Below, one piece after another: positions 7,714 to 15,801 of a DNA stretch of 64,000 nt. The DNA is taken from assembly GCF_008370325.1 (NCBI RefSeq), contig NZ_VNIP01000003.1, positions 1 to 64,000 on the forward strand, written 5' to 3'. Every line of letters starts with the position of its first letter. Position 1 is the first letter of the stretch. A program made the position numbers and the translations under genes. Under the pieces are notes generated by a model. It was given only the letters and a program-made list of their open reading frames with translations. It made no database searches and was not told the DNA's origin. The stretch is from Martinezella tropici. GTDB lineage: Bacteria; Pseudomonadota; Alphaproteobacteria; Rhizobiales; Rhizobiaceae.

Positions 7714-8013
7714 TCAGCGCTTCGGCTCGTAACCGGGTTCCCACGGGGCGGGCCGCCTGAGCACTTCCATCATCTCCGGAACGATGGTGGGAGGACGGGA
7801 CAGGATTTCCATGAAATCGGCAAAGCCTTCGGGACTCATACGGATAAGCCCCTGCTCCATGACGACTTCCTCTGCGGCGCGCACGGCGGCGTCCCGCACG
7901 AAATCCGTGCGAGAGCGGCCGCGCAGGCTAGCCGCGCGATCAATCATCGCGACATCCGCCTCTGGTAGGCGCATCGAGATCGGGTATTCCTTACGTTCGA
8001 TAGTGGCGGCCAT
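7714..8013 (-). CDS. DUF1778 ribbon-helix-helix antitoxin (TacA type)
   Basis: ATG 8013 is chosen because GGAGAAAACA precedes it; the frame opens further upstream at 8085. The 99-residue product begins MAATIERKEYPISMRLPEAD, giving the RHH strand, followed by the helices VAMIDRAASLRGRSRTDFVR. A C-terminal toxin-neutralising tail follows (EGFADFMEILSRPP onward). It binds DNA as a dimer and neutralises the adjacent GNAT toxin. A palindrome at 8032-8046 lies directly upstream. Confidence 0.88.
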   Translation of the reverse strand: MAATIERKEYPISMRLPEADVAMIDRAASLRGRSRTDFVRDAAVRAAEEVVMEQGLIRMSPEGFADFMEILSRPPTIVPEMMEVLRRPAPWEPGYEPKR

Positions 8014-8031
8014 TGTTTTCTCCTTTCCGAG

Positions 8032-8046
8032 CAAGATAATATCTTG
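8032..8046. promoter_or_regulatory. Probable autoregulatory operator of the toxin-antitoxin operon
   Basis: CAAGATAATATCTTG is a perfect 7+1+7 palindrome 19 nt upstream of the antitoxin start. RHH antitoxins of this type bind short palindromes over their own promoter, so the location fits autorepression. Confidence 0.5.
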
Positions 8047-8304
8047 TAGCGCCAAATGCAATACGCTATCATCCACATCGTTCACTACCTATCGCGCTTT
8101 GCTGAACACGACGCCAAGGTAGCCGAGGAGGTCACATGCTTCAGAAGCAGGCTTCACGTAAATTCCATAGGTCATTTTACGACGCCAGCGCGCGCCATGC
8201 TACGCCGACGCGCGCTACAGTACGTGCATCCGCTCCGTTTCACGCCGATCATTCTCCTTTGAATTCAGTTGTTTATCTCAGCTTTGGCGTGAATTCTAAG
8301 GGCC

Positions 8305-8520
8305 ATGACCCCGAAAGCACGCAAAGCCACAAAAACGGTTACGCCAAGCGAGCGCCGAGAACTGCTCGCAGCGATGCTTCCCGACGCGCCGGAACTGACC
8401 TTCACTCCGCGCGGAAACCCGGACCCTCGTCTTATTCAACTCGCCCGTCTCCTCGGCAGACAGATGGCGCGCAAGGACTTCGAAGCGAAGATGCGCAAAC
8501 GGGGTCCGAACGGCTCCTGA
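8305..8520 (+). CDS. Small protein upstream of the serine recombinase
   Basis: A 71-residue basic protein (MTPKARKATKTVTPSERREL, then NPDPRLIQLARLLGRQMARK). It ends 16 nt before the recombinase start, consistent with co-transcription. Small genes like this often precede large serine recombinases in rhizobial elements, but I cannot assign a function. Confidence 0.5.
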   Translation: MTPKARKATKTVTPSERRELLAAMLPDAPELTFTPRGNPDPRLIQLARLLGRQMARKDFEAKMRKRGPNGS

Positions 8521-8536
8521 TGACGGGAGACCTCAT

Positions 8537-8690
8537 TTGAAAGTTGCGATCTACGCCCGCTATTCTTCCGACAATCAGCGCGATGCCTCGATCGCCGACC
8601 AGCTTCGCATGTGCCGGCTGCAAGCCGAAAAGCAGCGCTGGCAGATTGTCGAGGAATATAGCGACCATGCGATCTCGGGGGCTTCGGCGG
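8537..8690 (+). pseudogene. Large serine recombinase, N-terminal stub
   Basis: TTG 8537, preceded by GGGAGACC, opens KVAIYARYSSDNQRDASIAD followed by EEYSDHAISGAS. This is the resolvase/invertase N-terminus with the nucleophile Ser in YARYSSD. Similarity ends at SGAS, about 8685, where IS66 sequence starts in the opposite orientation. The rest of the recombinase is missing, so integration or excision by this enzyme is not possible. Confidence 0.8.
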
Positions 8691-9167
8691 CACGACGTCC
8701 AGCCGCTCGGAGCGGTCCTCGCCGATCAGCACTTTTTCCAGCCCCTCGCACCCGGCCGGGATTTCCGGTTCGATGACCTCCTCAATGCGCTCGAGATGTG
8801 CGGCAAAACCCTTGCGTGGACGCGGCGTTCGTTTCGGCTTGTCCTTGGCCGCGCGGTCGAGTTCGCTCTGGATCGCCGAAAGGCCCGTTTCGACCTCTTC
8901 GAACGCAAACGAGACCTGCTCGTCATTGACACCAAGGCGCAGCCGTTCTGAGCGCTTGCCATTTTGCGTGCGCTGCAAAACCTTCATGATCAAGGTCAGG
9001 TTGGCAATCCGCTCGTTCGCGCTTTTCTCCACCGCCTCCAATCGGGCAATCTCAGTCTCGGCGGCCTTCAGCCGGGCTTCCTTCGCAGCCTGCTCACGCG
9101 CCAACGCGAGAACCATCGCTTTCAGCGCGTCAACGTCGTCCGGAAGGTCGTTAAGGGGCAAATCCAT
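8686..9167 (-). pseudogene. tnpC: IS66 transposase TnpC, N-terminal part only
   Basis: ATG 9167 opens MDLPLNDLPDDVDALKAMVL, the leucine-zipper coiled coil (RLKAAETEIARLEAVEKSAN) and the linker up to GEDRSERLDVVP, typical of IS66 TnpC. The zinc-binding region and the DDE catalytic domain are absent, so transposition by this copy is excluded. Full-length TnpC is about 500 residues; about 160 remain. Confidence 0.85.
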
Positions 9168-9243
9168 GGGGTCAAGTAGAGCACAAAAATAGCCACTTTC
9201 CCAATCATTACAGCAGCATGATTCATCTTGTCACAGGTCGGCT

Positions 9244-9588
9244 TCAGCCTGTTAGCAACGGCCGCCGGACATGGACCGGCCGGATCTTCTTCCAATCCAG
9301 ACCGGCCAGAAGCGCCATCAATTGCGAATGGTCCAGGCGTATCCGTGCCGCCGATATGCCCGGCCAGCAAAAGCTCTGCCCTTCGAGCGTTTTCGAGTAT
9401 AGGCAGACACCGCTGCCATCCCACCAGACGATGCGAACACGGTCCGCCCGTTTCGACCGGAACACATAAAGCGCTCCGTTGAACGGGTCGAGACCACCAT
9501 CTCTAACCAGAGCCATCGAGGATGCCGCACCTTTGCGAAAGTCGACAGGCTGGCACGACACGTAAACGACGACACCGGATCCGATCAT
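9244..9588 (-). CDS. tnpB: IS66 Orf2 protein TnpB
   Basis: A 114-residue protein with the IS66 TnpB signature: VYVSCQPVDFRKGAASSMAL, FRSKRADRVRIVWWDGSGVC and a C-terminal LDWKKIRPVHVRRP. Its ATG overlaps the tnpA stop (ATGA). TnpB is needed for IS66 transposition, its biochemical role being unclear. Slightly diverged (YVSCQPVDF where many have YLATGVTDM), but intact. Confidence 0.88.
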   Translation of the reverse strand: MIGSGVVVYVSCQPVDFRKGAASSMALVRDGGLDPFNGALYVFRSKRADRVRIVWWDGSGVCLYSKTLEGQSFCWPGISAARIRLDHSQLMALLAGLDWKKIRPVHVRRPLLTG

Positions 9589-9992
9589 GCCTTGCGGACC
9601 GCCCGAAGTATCTTCGAAAGGTGATCAGGTTCAATATCGCTCGCGACGCGCACCATGACACCACCGATGACGATTTCCACCGTAGAGCTTGCCACCGGCT
9701 CAACGCGCGCGAACTTGACTTCCTCCTTTGCGGCTTCCGTCAGAGGCGCGACCATACCCGACGACAGTGCCTTGCGACGCCACCCGTAAAGCTGCGAGGG
9801 ATCCAATCCCTCGGCACGTGCGATTGCCGACACATTGGCTCCAGGCAACAACGTTTGGGCGATCAACCGCTCTTTCTCCGCGTCCGACCAGTCGCGTGGC
9901 TTGCGCCGCGTCCGCACCGGCGTTGCCGTCAAAACCTCGAATGTTCGTGGCTGATTCACACTATCGCTCATAGGATTCCTCGCATGATTCAC
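9585..9992 (-). CDS. tnpA: IS66 Orf1 protein TnpA
   Basis: A 135-residue protein with a helix-turn-helix (RDWSDAEKERLIAQTLLPGA, then SAIARAEGLDPSQLYGWRRK), as in the accessory TnpA of IS66-type elements. It probably binds the element ends. ATG 9992 is the longest start and ATG 9971 is an alternative. Last intact gene of the element before the outer inverted repeat. Confidence 0.85.
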   Translation of the reverse strand: MNHARNPMSDSVNQPRTFEVLTATPVRTRRKPRDWSDAEKERLIAQTLLPGANVSAIARAEGLDPSQLYGWRRKALSSGMVAPLTEAAKEEVKFARVEPVASSTVEIVIGGVMVRVASDIEPDHLSKILRAVRKA

Positions 9993-10175
9993 GCAGAAGA
10001 TTCCCGATCAGCAGGCTAAATGATACGTGGGATTGCCTACTCGCTTACCTAATTCCGAATATTTAAGTGGCATCATTCCGGCAATCCTGCATAAATCCGC
10101 CGAAAAAATAGACCAGCCTTCTTTACCAGGGTCATTTATGAAGGCGGCCCTCGCATTAACAGGCGATCGGCAAGC

Positions 10176-11303
10176 CTACAAGAAATAGCGGTACTTCAAC
10201 GGCAGCAGCGCCGCACCGACCGCGCTCGCATCGCCTCGCGTCTCGCTGAGAACCAGCCGCGGCCCATGCGGCGCAACGCCGTAACGATGTGGGCGCTGCG
10301 AGGGCATATTCGCACGCTCGATCATCATCTGCCCGAGGGCAGGCGGCAGCTGGCCGCCGAAGACGATCGCCTGCGGATCGATCACTCCGGTCAGCGTAGC
10401 AATCAGGCGATCGAGCATCGGCATGGTTTCGGAGAGCCAACTCTCCACGCCCGGCCAGGAAGGATCGAAATTTTGCTTCAGCTCTTCGATGGAGCCAACC
10501 TCAATACCGTTCTTACGCAATATGCGGATAAGATATTGCAGAGCTAGCCGTCGCAGCGCCTCATCCGGATCATAGATGACGCTGAACTCGCCTGCATTGC
10601 CGTGGAAACCTAGATGGGGCTTGCCCTCCAGGACGAGACCGCCACCAAATCCGTAATTGAAGGACAGGTATGCGAAGGTCTGGCACCAGCGCCCGACGCC
10701 GCGCAGGCTTTCGCCGATGGCGCCGGTCGTCGCATTGTTTTCCAGCCACACGGGCAGTCCGAACGCTTCCTCAAGCTCCGGCTGCAGATCGATCAGCGAC
10801 CAGTCCCGCAAAGGTTCCGGCGCATTGAAATGACGATCTTCGCCGACGAAGAAGCCAGACATGGCGAAGCCGAGCCCGATAAGGCTTTCGCGCAGTATTT
10901 CCTGCCTCGTCAAGATGGAGTTCAGCTTTCGGACAAGCGCAGCCAGCGTTGCCTTGCGGTCACCCGGTACTCCCCGAAGCGTCTCCTGGCCGACGATATC
11001 GCAGCCGAAATCGGCAACCGACAGGGTGACCGCATCGGTATTGACGGAAATGCCGATCGAGTAAGCGGCCTTCCTTGTCAATTCGATCATCGGGCTTGGC
11101 TGCCCGCGCGTGCCCTTGAGCGGCGCACCGGCGCGGAGCAGGCCCCGCGCCATCAAGGTTTCAACCAGGCGGTGCACCGATTGCTGTGTCAGATTGGTGT
11201 CGGCCGTTATGGTCGCGCGCGGAATCGGCTCATGCCGGCGAACGATATCGAGGATGAGGCGTTCGTTTCCGCTTGCCAGCGGGGATTTCTCAAGCACTGT
11301 CAT
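10176..11303 (-). CDS. ROK-family transcriptional regulator
   Basis: ATG 11303 (frame open to 11369) gives a 375-aa protein. A winged HTH comes first (LILDIVRRHEPIPRATITAD, TNLTQQSVHRLVETLMARGL). A ROK sugar-kinase-like domain follows from about residue 80 (AYSIGISVNTDAVTLSVADF, WLENNATTGAIGESL, GFGGGLVLEGKPHLGFHGNAG with the ROK GE/H site). I do not see the full CxCGxxGC zinc motif, as in some regulatory members. It is divergent from the glycerophosphodiesterase gene and probably senses a sugar or sugar phosphate, but no transporter is adjacent to hint at the ligand. Confidence 0.85.
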   Translation of the reverse strand: MTVLEKSPLASGNERLILDIVRRHEPIPRATITADTNLTQQSVHRLVETLMARGLLRAGAPLKGTRGQPSPMIELTRKAAYSIGISVNTDAVTLSVADFGCDIVGQETLRGVPGDRKATLAALVRKLNSILTRQEILRESLIGLGFAMSGFFVGEDRHFNAPEPLRDWSLIDLQPELEEAFGLPVWLENNATTGAIGESLRGVGRWCQTFAYLSFNYGFGGGLVLEGKPHLGFHGNAGEFSVIYDPDEALRRLALQYLIRILRKNGIEVGSIEELKQNFDPSWPGVESWLSETMPMLDRLIATLTGVIDPQAIVFGGQLPPALGQMMIERANMPSQRPHRYGVAPHGPRLVLSETRGDASAVGAALLPLKYRYFL

Positions 11304-11540
11304 GACTGCAATTCCGCCCCCCTTGATCCCGCCTTCGCCTCTCATATCCGCGCCCGCAATCCGGCCCATTCGGCATAATCAAGAGCAGCCTGTCACAAAT
11401 ATTACACTTTATGTGTATTAATAACCATGCAGGCGACCGGTGCCAATGGGCATCGCGTCGGCGCGCAGCCAATGGCGTCTGCATTCCACGACGGACATCG
11501 AGCGGCGCATTCCGTCAGAACGATCACGAAAGCCATTCCC

Positions 11541-12404
11541 ATGCACAGCCAGACTGCCACCTCGCCCTCGCCTCGCCCTGCCGATATCTATGATCTCCTC
11601 TCCCGCGCCAATCCGGACATTCTGACGATCGCACATCGCGGCCTTTGGTCGGCAGCGCCGGAAAATTCGCTGGCAGCCCTCCGCGCCGCCGCCGAACTCG
11701 GCATCGATTTCGTCGAGATCGACACACAGGCAACGGCCGACGGCCACCTCGTCGTCATCCACGACAAGACGTTGGACCGCACCACGTCGGTCAAAGGCGT
11801 CGTTGGCGCAAGCAGCTTCGCCACGGTTCGTGACGCGCGGCTGCGCGCCGGCGCCGGTGGGCAAACCGCTCTCCTGACGGATGAGCGCGTGCCGACGCTC
11901 GAAGAAGCGCTTGAAGAGGCGCGCGGACGCGTTTTCGTCAATATCGATACGAAGTTTCCGAAAGAATTGCCGCTGGTCATTGCCGCCGTCCGACGCCTTG
12001 GCGTCGAGGATCACGTCATCATCAAATCCGATATCGATCCGGAAAGCCCCAGATTTTCGGTCCTCGATGCCGATTGGTTCGGCTCTATCCCGCATATGCC
12101 GATGTTTCCCGCAAGACCAGGCAAGTTCGCCGACGATCTGCGCTTGATAGAGCCGCTGCGCGCGCCGATGATCGAAGTCAAGTTTACCAACGTCGCCGAT
12201 CTCGCCGCGGGGCGCGAAGAACTGGAACGCCAGAACATCAGGCTGTGGGTCAATACGCTCGATGTGTCCCACAATGTCGATTTCAACGACAGCCGCGCGC
12301 TCAAGGATCCGGAAAGCGTCTGGGGAACGCTTATCGCAGCCGGCGTCGGCGCGATCCAGACCGACACGAATGTCGAATTCAAACACTGGTTGGCAGGCCG
12401 TTAA
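11541..12404 (+). CDS. Glycerophosphodiester phosphodiesterase family protein
   Basis: The GDPD barrel begins with ILTIAHRGLWSAAPENSLAA, containing HRG and the PENS catalytic region, continues with DFVEIDTQATADGHLVVIHD (metal-binding E and D, catalytic H) and ends with AGVGAIQTDTNVEF. No signal peptide is seen, so it should act in the cytosol, hydrolysing glycerophosphodiesters to sn-glycerol-3-phosphate plus alcohol or a related sugar-phosphate ester. The frame is open from 11427; I chose ATG 11541 because the GDPD core follows shortly after, although no strong ribosome site supports any start. Divergent from the ROK gene. Confidence 0.85.
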   Translation: MHSQTATSPSPRPADIYDLLSRANPDILTIAHRGLWSAAPENSLAALRAAAELGIDFVEIDTQATADGHLVVIHDKTLDRTTSVKGVVGASSFATVRDARLRAGAGGQTALLTDERVPTLEEALEEARGRVFVNIDTKFPKELPLVIAAVRRLGVEDHVIIKSDIDPESPRFSVLDADWFGSIPHMPMFPARPGKFADDLRLIEPLRAPMIEVKFTNVADLAAGREELERQNIRLWVNTLDVSHNVDFNDSRALKDPESVWGTLIAAGVGAIQTDTNVEFKHWLAGR

Positions 12405-12425
12405 GCCGGAACAGATAGAACCACG

Positions 12426-13940
12426 CTAGTTGCAACCGGTATCGACCAAGCCGAGCCCTACCTGCGCGAGATAGGTCTCCAAGGTCTCCATATCGCCGCT
12501 CGTGACGATGGCGCCAATGTACCCATCCGGGCGCACCAATATCCAATCGCCGACGGCAGGGGCGTAGGCATCACGGAAGTGCCCTTCGTCATCGAGCATA
12601 TCGCCCTTTGGACCGAATATATGAATATGCATGTCCCGACGCGGACGCACGGCCCCTCGCTCAACCTCATAGCCAAGCAGCGTCCAGTGCGTCCCTTTGA
12701 ACAAATCGAACAGCCGCACGGCTCGGCCGGCTGCACCACGGACCGGTGCATCCGGTGCACGATCGCCGGCAAGGAGACCGCCAACCCGGCTTGGCTGCTC
12801 CGGCGCGAGCGAGGATTCGGGATAGCCGATATCGAGTTGATGGACCTCACGGCCGCGACGCATGTCGCCACGCTTTAAGGCATCGAGAAGTTTTGTCGCC
12901 AGGCCGAGCATTGCTGCGGCGACTGGCCTGCGTTCCTCTTCATAGGTGTCGAGCAGTGCCTCAGGCGCGCCATTGGCGACCGCAGCCAACTTCCAGCCTA
13001 GATTATAGGCATCCTGCACGCTGGTATTGAGGCCTTGACCGCCGGTTGGCGGATGAATGTGGGCGGCATCGCCGGCGAGGAACACACGATCGACGCGGTA
13101 GCGATCGGCCAGCCGCGCATTCATGCTGTATGCCGAGGCCCAGGACACGGATTGGATATGAATATCGTCGCGATTGGTGCGCTCAGCCACGATAGCCTTC
13201 AGCCCTTCGGCGGAAAGATCGATATCGCCTTCGAGAGGGATTGGGCCTTGAATCTGGAACATTCCAGTCCCGGCAAGCGGGCAGAACGAGATCTGCCGCG
13301 CCATGTTTCCTTCATTGAAGCGATGCCAGGCATCGCGAGTGAGACCCGTCAGTATGACATCAGCCACGATGGCACGCACGCCCAGGGTCTTGCCCGGAAA
13401 ATCGATGCCGAGCACATGGCGCACGACGCTGCGGCCACCATCAGCGCCAACGAGCCAGCGCACGCGCAAGGTCTCGGCGCCAGCCTCGCCCATAAGACGC
13501 ACCGTCACACCGTCCGCGTCCTGCTCGAAACCGATTAGCTCCCGGCCGAATTCGGCTCGATGACCCAGCTCCTCCAGGCGTTCTCGCATCAGGCCTTCGG
13601 TCAGAAACTGGGGCACCATCAGTGGAAGGTGATAAGGCTCGGCGGCGCTCGAGACTCCATGGTCCGTCGCGTCGGAGTCGACATAGCTGCCGTCCTCTCG
13701 ATGTCGCCGTTCGGACGGATACAGGCCGCCGATCGCGACGAGTCGGTCGAGGATACCGAGATCTTCGAATATTTCCTGCGTTCGCGGCTGAATGCCTTTG
13801 CCGCGTGAACCGTGGAAGGGGCCATCCATCTTCTCGATCAGGCGGAAGGAAATGCCTCTCCGCGCCAGCTCGATCGCCAGCGCCAGACCGGCTGCACCCG
13901 CGCCGCAAATCAGCACATCGGCTGCAAATTTCTCTGTCAT
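12426..13940 (-). CDS. FAD-dependent aromatic-ring hydroxylase (PheA/TfdB-type)
   Basis: ATG 13940 follows GGAGCGCGAA. The 504-aa protein has an N-terminal Rossmann site (DVLICGAGAAGLALAIELAR), the middle motif WLVGADGGRSVVRHVLGIDF, and the flavin-binding stretch VFLAGDAAHIHPPTGGQGLN, then a C-terminal thioredoxin-like domain as in phenol or polyketide hydroxylases. It should use NAD(P)H and O2 to hydroxylate an aromatic or polyketide substrate, which cannot be named. A MarR regulator is divergent across 49 nt containing a perfect dyad, so expression is probably induced by a phenolic ligand. Confidence 0.88.
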   Translation of the reverse strand: MTEKFAADVLICGAGAAGLALAIELARRGISFRLIEKMDGPFHGSRGKGIQPRTQEIFEDLGILDRLVAIGGLYPSERRHREDGSYVDSDATDHGVSSAAEPYHLPLMVPQFLTEGLMRERLEELGHRAEFGRELIGFEQDADGVTVRLMGEAGAETLRVRWLVGADGGRSVVRHVLGIDFPGKTLGVRAIVADVILTGLTRDAWHRFNEGNMARQISFCPLAGTGMFQIQGPIPLEGDIDLSAEGLKAIVAERTNRDDIHIQSVSWASAYSMNARLADRYRVDRVFLAGDAAHIHPPTGGQGLNTSVQDAYNLGWKLAAVANGAPEALLDTYEEERRPVAAAMLGLATKLLDALKRGDMRRGREVHQLDIGYPESSLAPEQPSRVGGLLAGDRAPDAPVRGAAGRAVRLFDLFKGTHWTLLGYEVERGAVRPRRDMHIHIFGPKGDMLDDEGHFRDAYAPAVGDWILVRPDGYIGAIVTSGDMETLETYLAQVGLGLVDTGCN

Positions 13941-13950
13941 TTCGCGCTCC

Positions 13951-13971
13951 ATATGTGTATTATGCACATAT
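13951..13971. promoter_or_regulatory. Probable MarR operator between hydroxylase and marR genes
   Basis: ATATGTG (13951-13957) and its exact complement CACATAT (13965-13971) are separated by 7 nt. The site lies 11 nt upstream of the hydroxylase start and 19 nt upstream of the marR start. A further half-site ACACATATT occurs inside the first codons of marR (about 14013-14021). MarR proteins typically bind dyads of this size in divergent promoters. Confidence 0.6.
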
Positions 13972-13989
13972 TAAGAGAGGTGTGGTTGG

Positions 13990-14487
13990 GTGTCAATGAA
14001 AAAGGTGCAAAATACACATATTAGTGCTCAACTGCGTGAACTTCATGGTGCGCTGGTCGAAATCGTCGGCGTCATGAACCGGCCTCAGCGTGATGAAGCG
14101 ATGGTTCGGGAGGCGGGCATATCGCTCGACCGTGCGCTATTCCCGCTGCTTGTTCTGGTAGAGAGGCTCGGCCCCATCGGAGTTGTCGAACTGGCCGACC
14201 GCGTCGGGCGCGACTACACCACCGTCAGCCGGCAGGTTGCCAAGCTGGAGAGCCTCGGGCTGGTCGACCGCCAGGAAAGCGCGCAAGATCGCCGCATCCG
14301 GGAAGCTGTCATTACCGGGCAAGGAAAAGCGATGACCGATCGTGTCGACGCGGCGAGAGAGAGAATCGGCCGATCTATTTTCGCCAATTGGGACGAACGG
14401 GATATCGAAGACCTGGTGAGGCTCATGCGCAAATTCGCTGATGACATAAAAGGCGATGCGCCGGGCGCCTCAGGTGACGCAAGCTGA
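13990..14487 (+). CDS. MarR-family regulator
   Basis: GTG 13990 is favoured because GAGG lies about 10 nt before it (an ATG follows at 13996). The 165-aa protein has a MarR winged HTH: LFPLLVLVERLGPIGVVELA, then RDYTTVSRQVAKLESLGLVD, and the wing RQESAQDRRIREAVITGQGK. Dimerisation helices flank it. It most likely represses the divergent flavin hydroxylase and itself through the dyad at 13951-13971. Confidence 0.88.
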   Translation: MSMKKVQNTHISAQLRELHGALVEIVGVMNRPQRDEAMVREAGISLDRALFPLLVLVERLGPIGVVELADRVGRDYTTVSRQVAKLESLGLVDRQESAQDRRIREAVITGQGKAMTDRVDAARERIGRSIFANWDERDIEDLVRLMRKFADDIKGDAPGASGDAS

Positions 14488-14504
14488 GACGCGCTGCAAA
14501 TGAA

Positions 14505-14543
14505 GATAAGCCCGGCCAATCGAAAAGATTGGCCGGGCTTATC
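14505..14543. terminator. Bidirectional hairpin terminator between marR and rpiB
   Basis: A perfect 17-bp stem (GATAAGCCCGGCCAATC at 14505-14521 and its complement at 14527-14543) with loop GAAAA sits between two convergent genes. T-rich tracts after the stem are weak on both sides, but position and stem strength fit transcription termination for both strands. Confidence 0.75.
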
Positions 14544-14563
14544 TGCGTCTTGGGAGACGGGGC

Positions 14564-15019
14564 TTAACGGGCGTTGTACTTCGCATCGACCTCGTTGATG
14601 GCCTTGACGTTGCCGGCCGAGCGGCCGTTCTCGTCGAAGGCCTGTGCCAGGAATGCGTCGGCAATGGCCTTGGCAAGTTCGGTGCCGATGACGCGAGCAC
14701 CCATGGTGATGATCTGGGCATTGTTCGACAGCGCGGCGCGCTCTGCCGAATAGGTGTCGTGGGTCAGTGCCGCACGGATGCCCGGCACCTTGTTGGCCGA
14801 GATGCAGACGCCGATACCGGTGCCGCAGACAAGGATCGCCTTGTCGTAGGTGCCGTCGATGACGCCAGAAGCGACGCGGTCGGCGAGATTGGCGTAGAAC
14901 GGATCGGCACCTTCCTCAGTGCGCGACACTTCGCTCACCTCGAAACGATCTTTCAGGTGGTCGGCGAGAACCTTGGCCAGGCCTTCGCCGGCGCTGTCTC
15001 CAGCAATAGCAAGCTTCAT
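14564..15019 (-). CDS. rpiB: RpiB-type isomerase, D-erythrose-4-phosphate isomerase of erythritol catabolism
   Basis: ATG 15019 with GAGGAGACATATC before it. The 151-aa RpiB/LacAB-fold protein has [13 protein letters not shown] at the N-terminus and [20 protein letters not shown] holding the catalytic Cys region. RpiB of the ery locus (EryI in Brucella) converts D-erythrulose-4-phosphate (D-3-tetrulose-4-P) product of the previous step into D-erythrose-4-phosphate for the pentose phosphate pathway. It follows tpiB by 11 nt as last gene of eryR-tpiB-rpiB. Confidence 0.9.
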   Translation of the reverse strand: MKLAIAGDSAGEGLAKVLADHLKDRFEVSEVSRTEEGADPFYANLADRVASGVIDGTYDKAILVCGTGIGVCISANKVPGIRAALTHDTYSAERAALSNNAQIITMGARVIGTELAKAIADAFLAQAFDENGRSAGNVKAINEVDAKYNAR

Positions 15020-15030
15020 GATATGTCTCC

Positions 15031-15801
15031 TCAGAGTTTGGCGGCGCACTTGGCGAGGATGTCGAGATAGCCTTCGACGTTCCAGGCGGAGCGGCCGATA
15101 AAGAGCCCGTCTACGTTCGGGCAGGATATGAGTTCTTCGCAGTTTTGCGGATTGACTGATCCGCCGTAGAGGCATGGGATTTTTCGGCCGAGCACCTTTT
15201 GCGCGACCGCGATGATCTCGGCCTGGCGCGCATCGGCATAGGAAGGCTCAGCGGGAATCCCCTTTTCGCCGATCGCCCAGACCGGCTCATAGGCCAGCAG
15301 GATTTCAGCCTGCTTCTGAGCATCGGAAAGCTTTGAGAGCGCGCCGATGACCTGCTCGCTCAGGATCTCGGCTGCGCGGCCGCTTTCGCGATCTTCCAGC
15401 GTTTCGCCGATGCAGATGAGCGGGATCAGCCCATGACGGACTGCCGCCTCGGTTTTCAGCCCTACGGTCTCGTTGGTCTCGCCAAAATGCTCGCGACGCT
15501 CGGAGTGGCCGAGTTCAACGATGTCGAGGTTGCAATCCCTAAGCATCAGCGGCGAAATCTCACCCGTCCAGGCGCCCTGGTCTGCCCAATGCATGTTCTG
15601 GGCGCCGACCTTGACGGAGCTGTCCGAAAGGATCGACTTGACCTCGCGCACCGCCGTGAACGGCGGGATGATGAAGCGCTGGATACGGGCATCGCGCAGG
15701 GTATCGGCGGCGCGCAGGGCTTCGGCGAAAGCGCGCGCCTCGGCAAGCGTCTTATTCATCTTCCAGCTCGTGCCGATCCAATAGCGAGGCTTCTCTGTCA
15801 T
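15031..15801 (-). CDS. tpiB: TpiA2-type isomerase (EryH) of erythritol catabolism
   Basis: A 256-aa TIM-barrel protein with substrate Lys in [11 protein letters not shown], catalytic His in [11 protein letters not shown], catalytic Glu in [13 protein letters not shown] and phosphate loops CLYGGSVNP and [11 protein letters not shown]. The distance from housekeeping TpiA (GTSWKMN in place of GNWKMN) and the ery context mark it as the tetrulose-4-phosphate isomerase shown in Brucella and required for erythritol growth in Rhizobium. Its start overlaps the eryR stop (ATGA). Confidence 0.9.
   Translation of the reverse strand: MTEKPRYWIGTSWKMNKTLAEARAFAEALRAADTLRDARIQRFIIPPFTAVREVKSILSDSSVKVGAQNMHWADQGAWTGEISPLMLRDCNLDIVELGHSERREHFGETNETVGLKTEAAVRHGLIPLICIGETLEDRESGRAAEILSEQVIGALSKLSDAQKQAEILLAYEPVWAIGEKGIPAEPSYADARQAEIIAVAQKVLGRKIPCLYGGSVNPQNCEELISCPNVDGLFIGRSAWNVEGYLDILAKCAAKL

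Larger units (their letters stand above)
8686..10048 (-). mobile_element. IS66-family insertion sequence, truncated at the tnpC end
   Basis: tnpA, tnpB and the first third of tnpC lie in order on the minus strand. The outer end on the tnpA side is at 10048, with terminal sequence GTAAGCGAGTAGGCAATCCC (minus strand), the GTAA start typical of IS66 ends. The other end is missing: tnpC breaks off at about 8690, directly against the recombinase stub. A post-insertion deletion explains the loss of both the tnpC remainder and the recombinase body. Confidence 0.8.
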
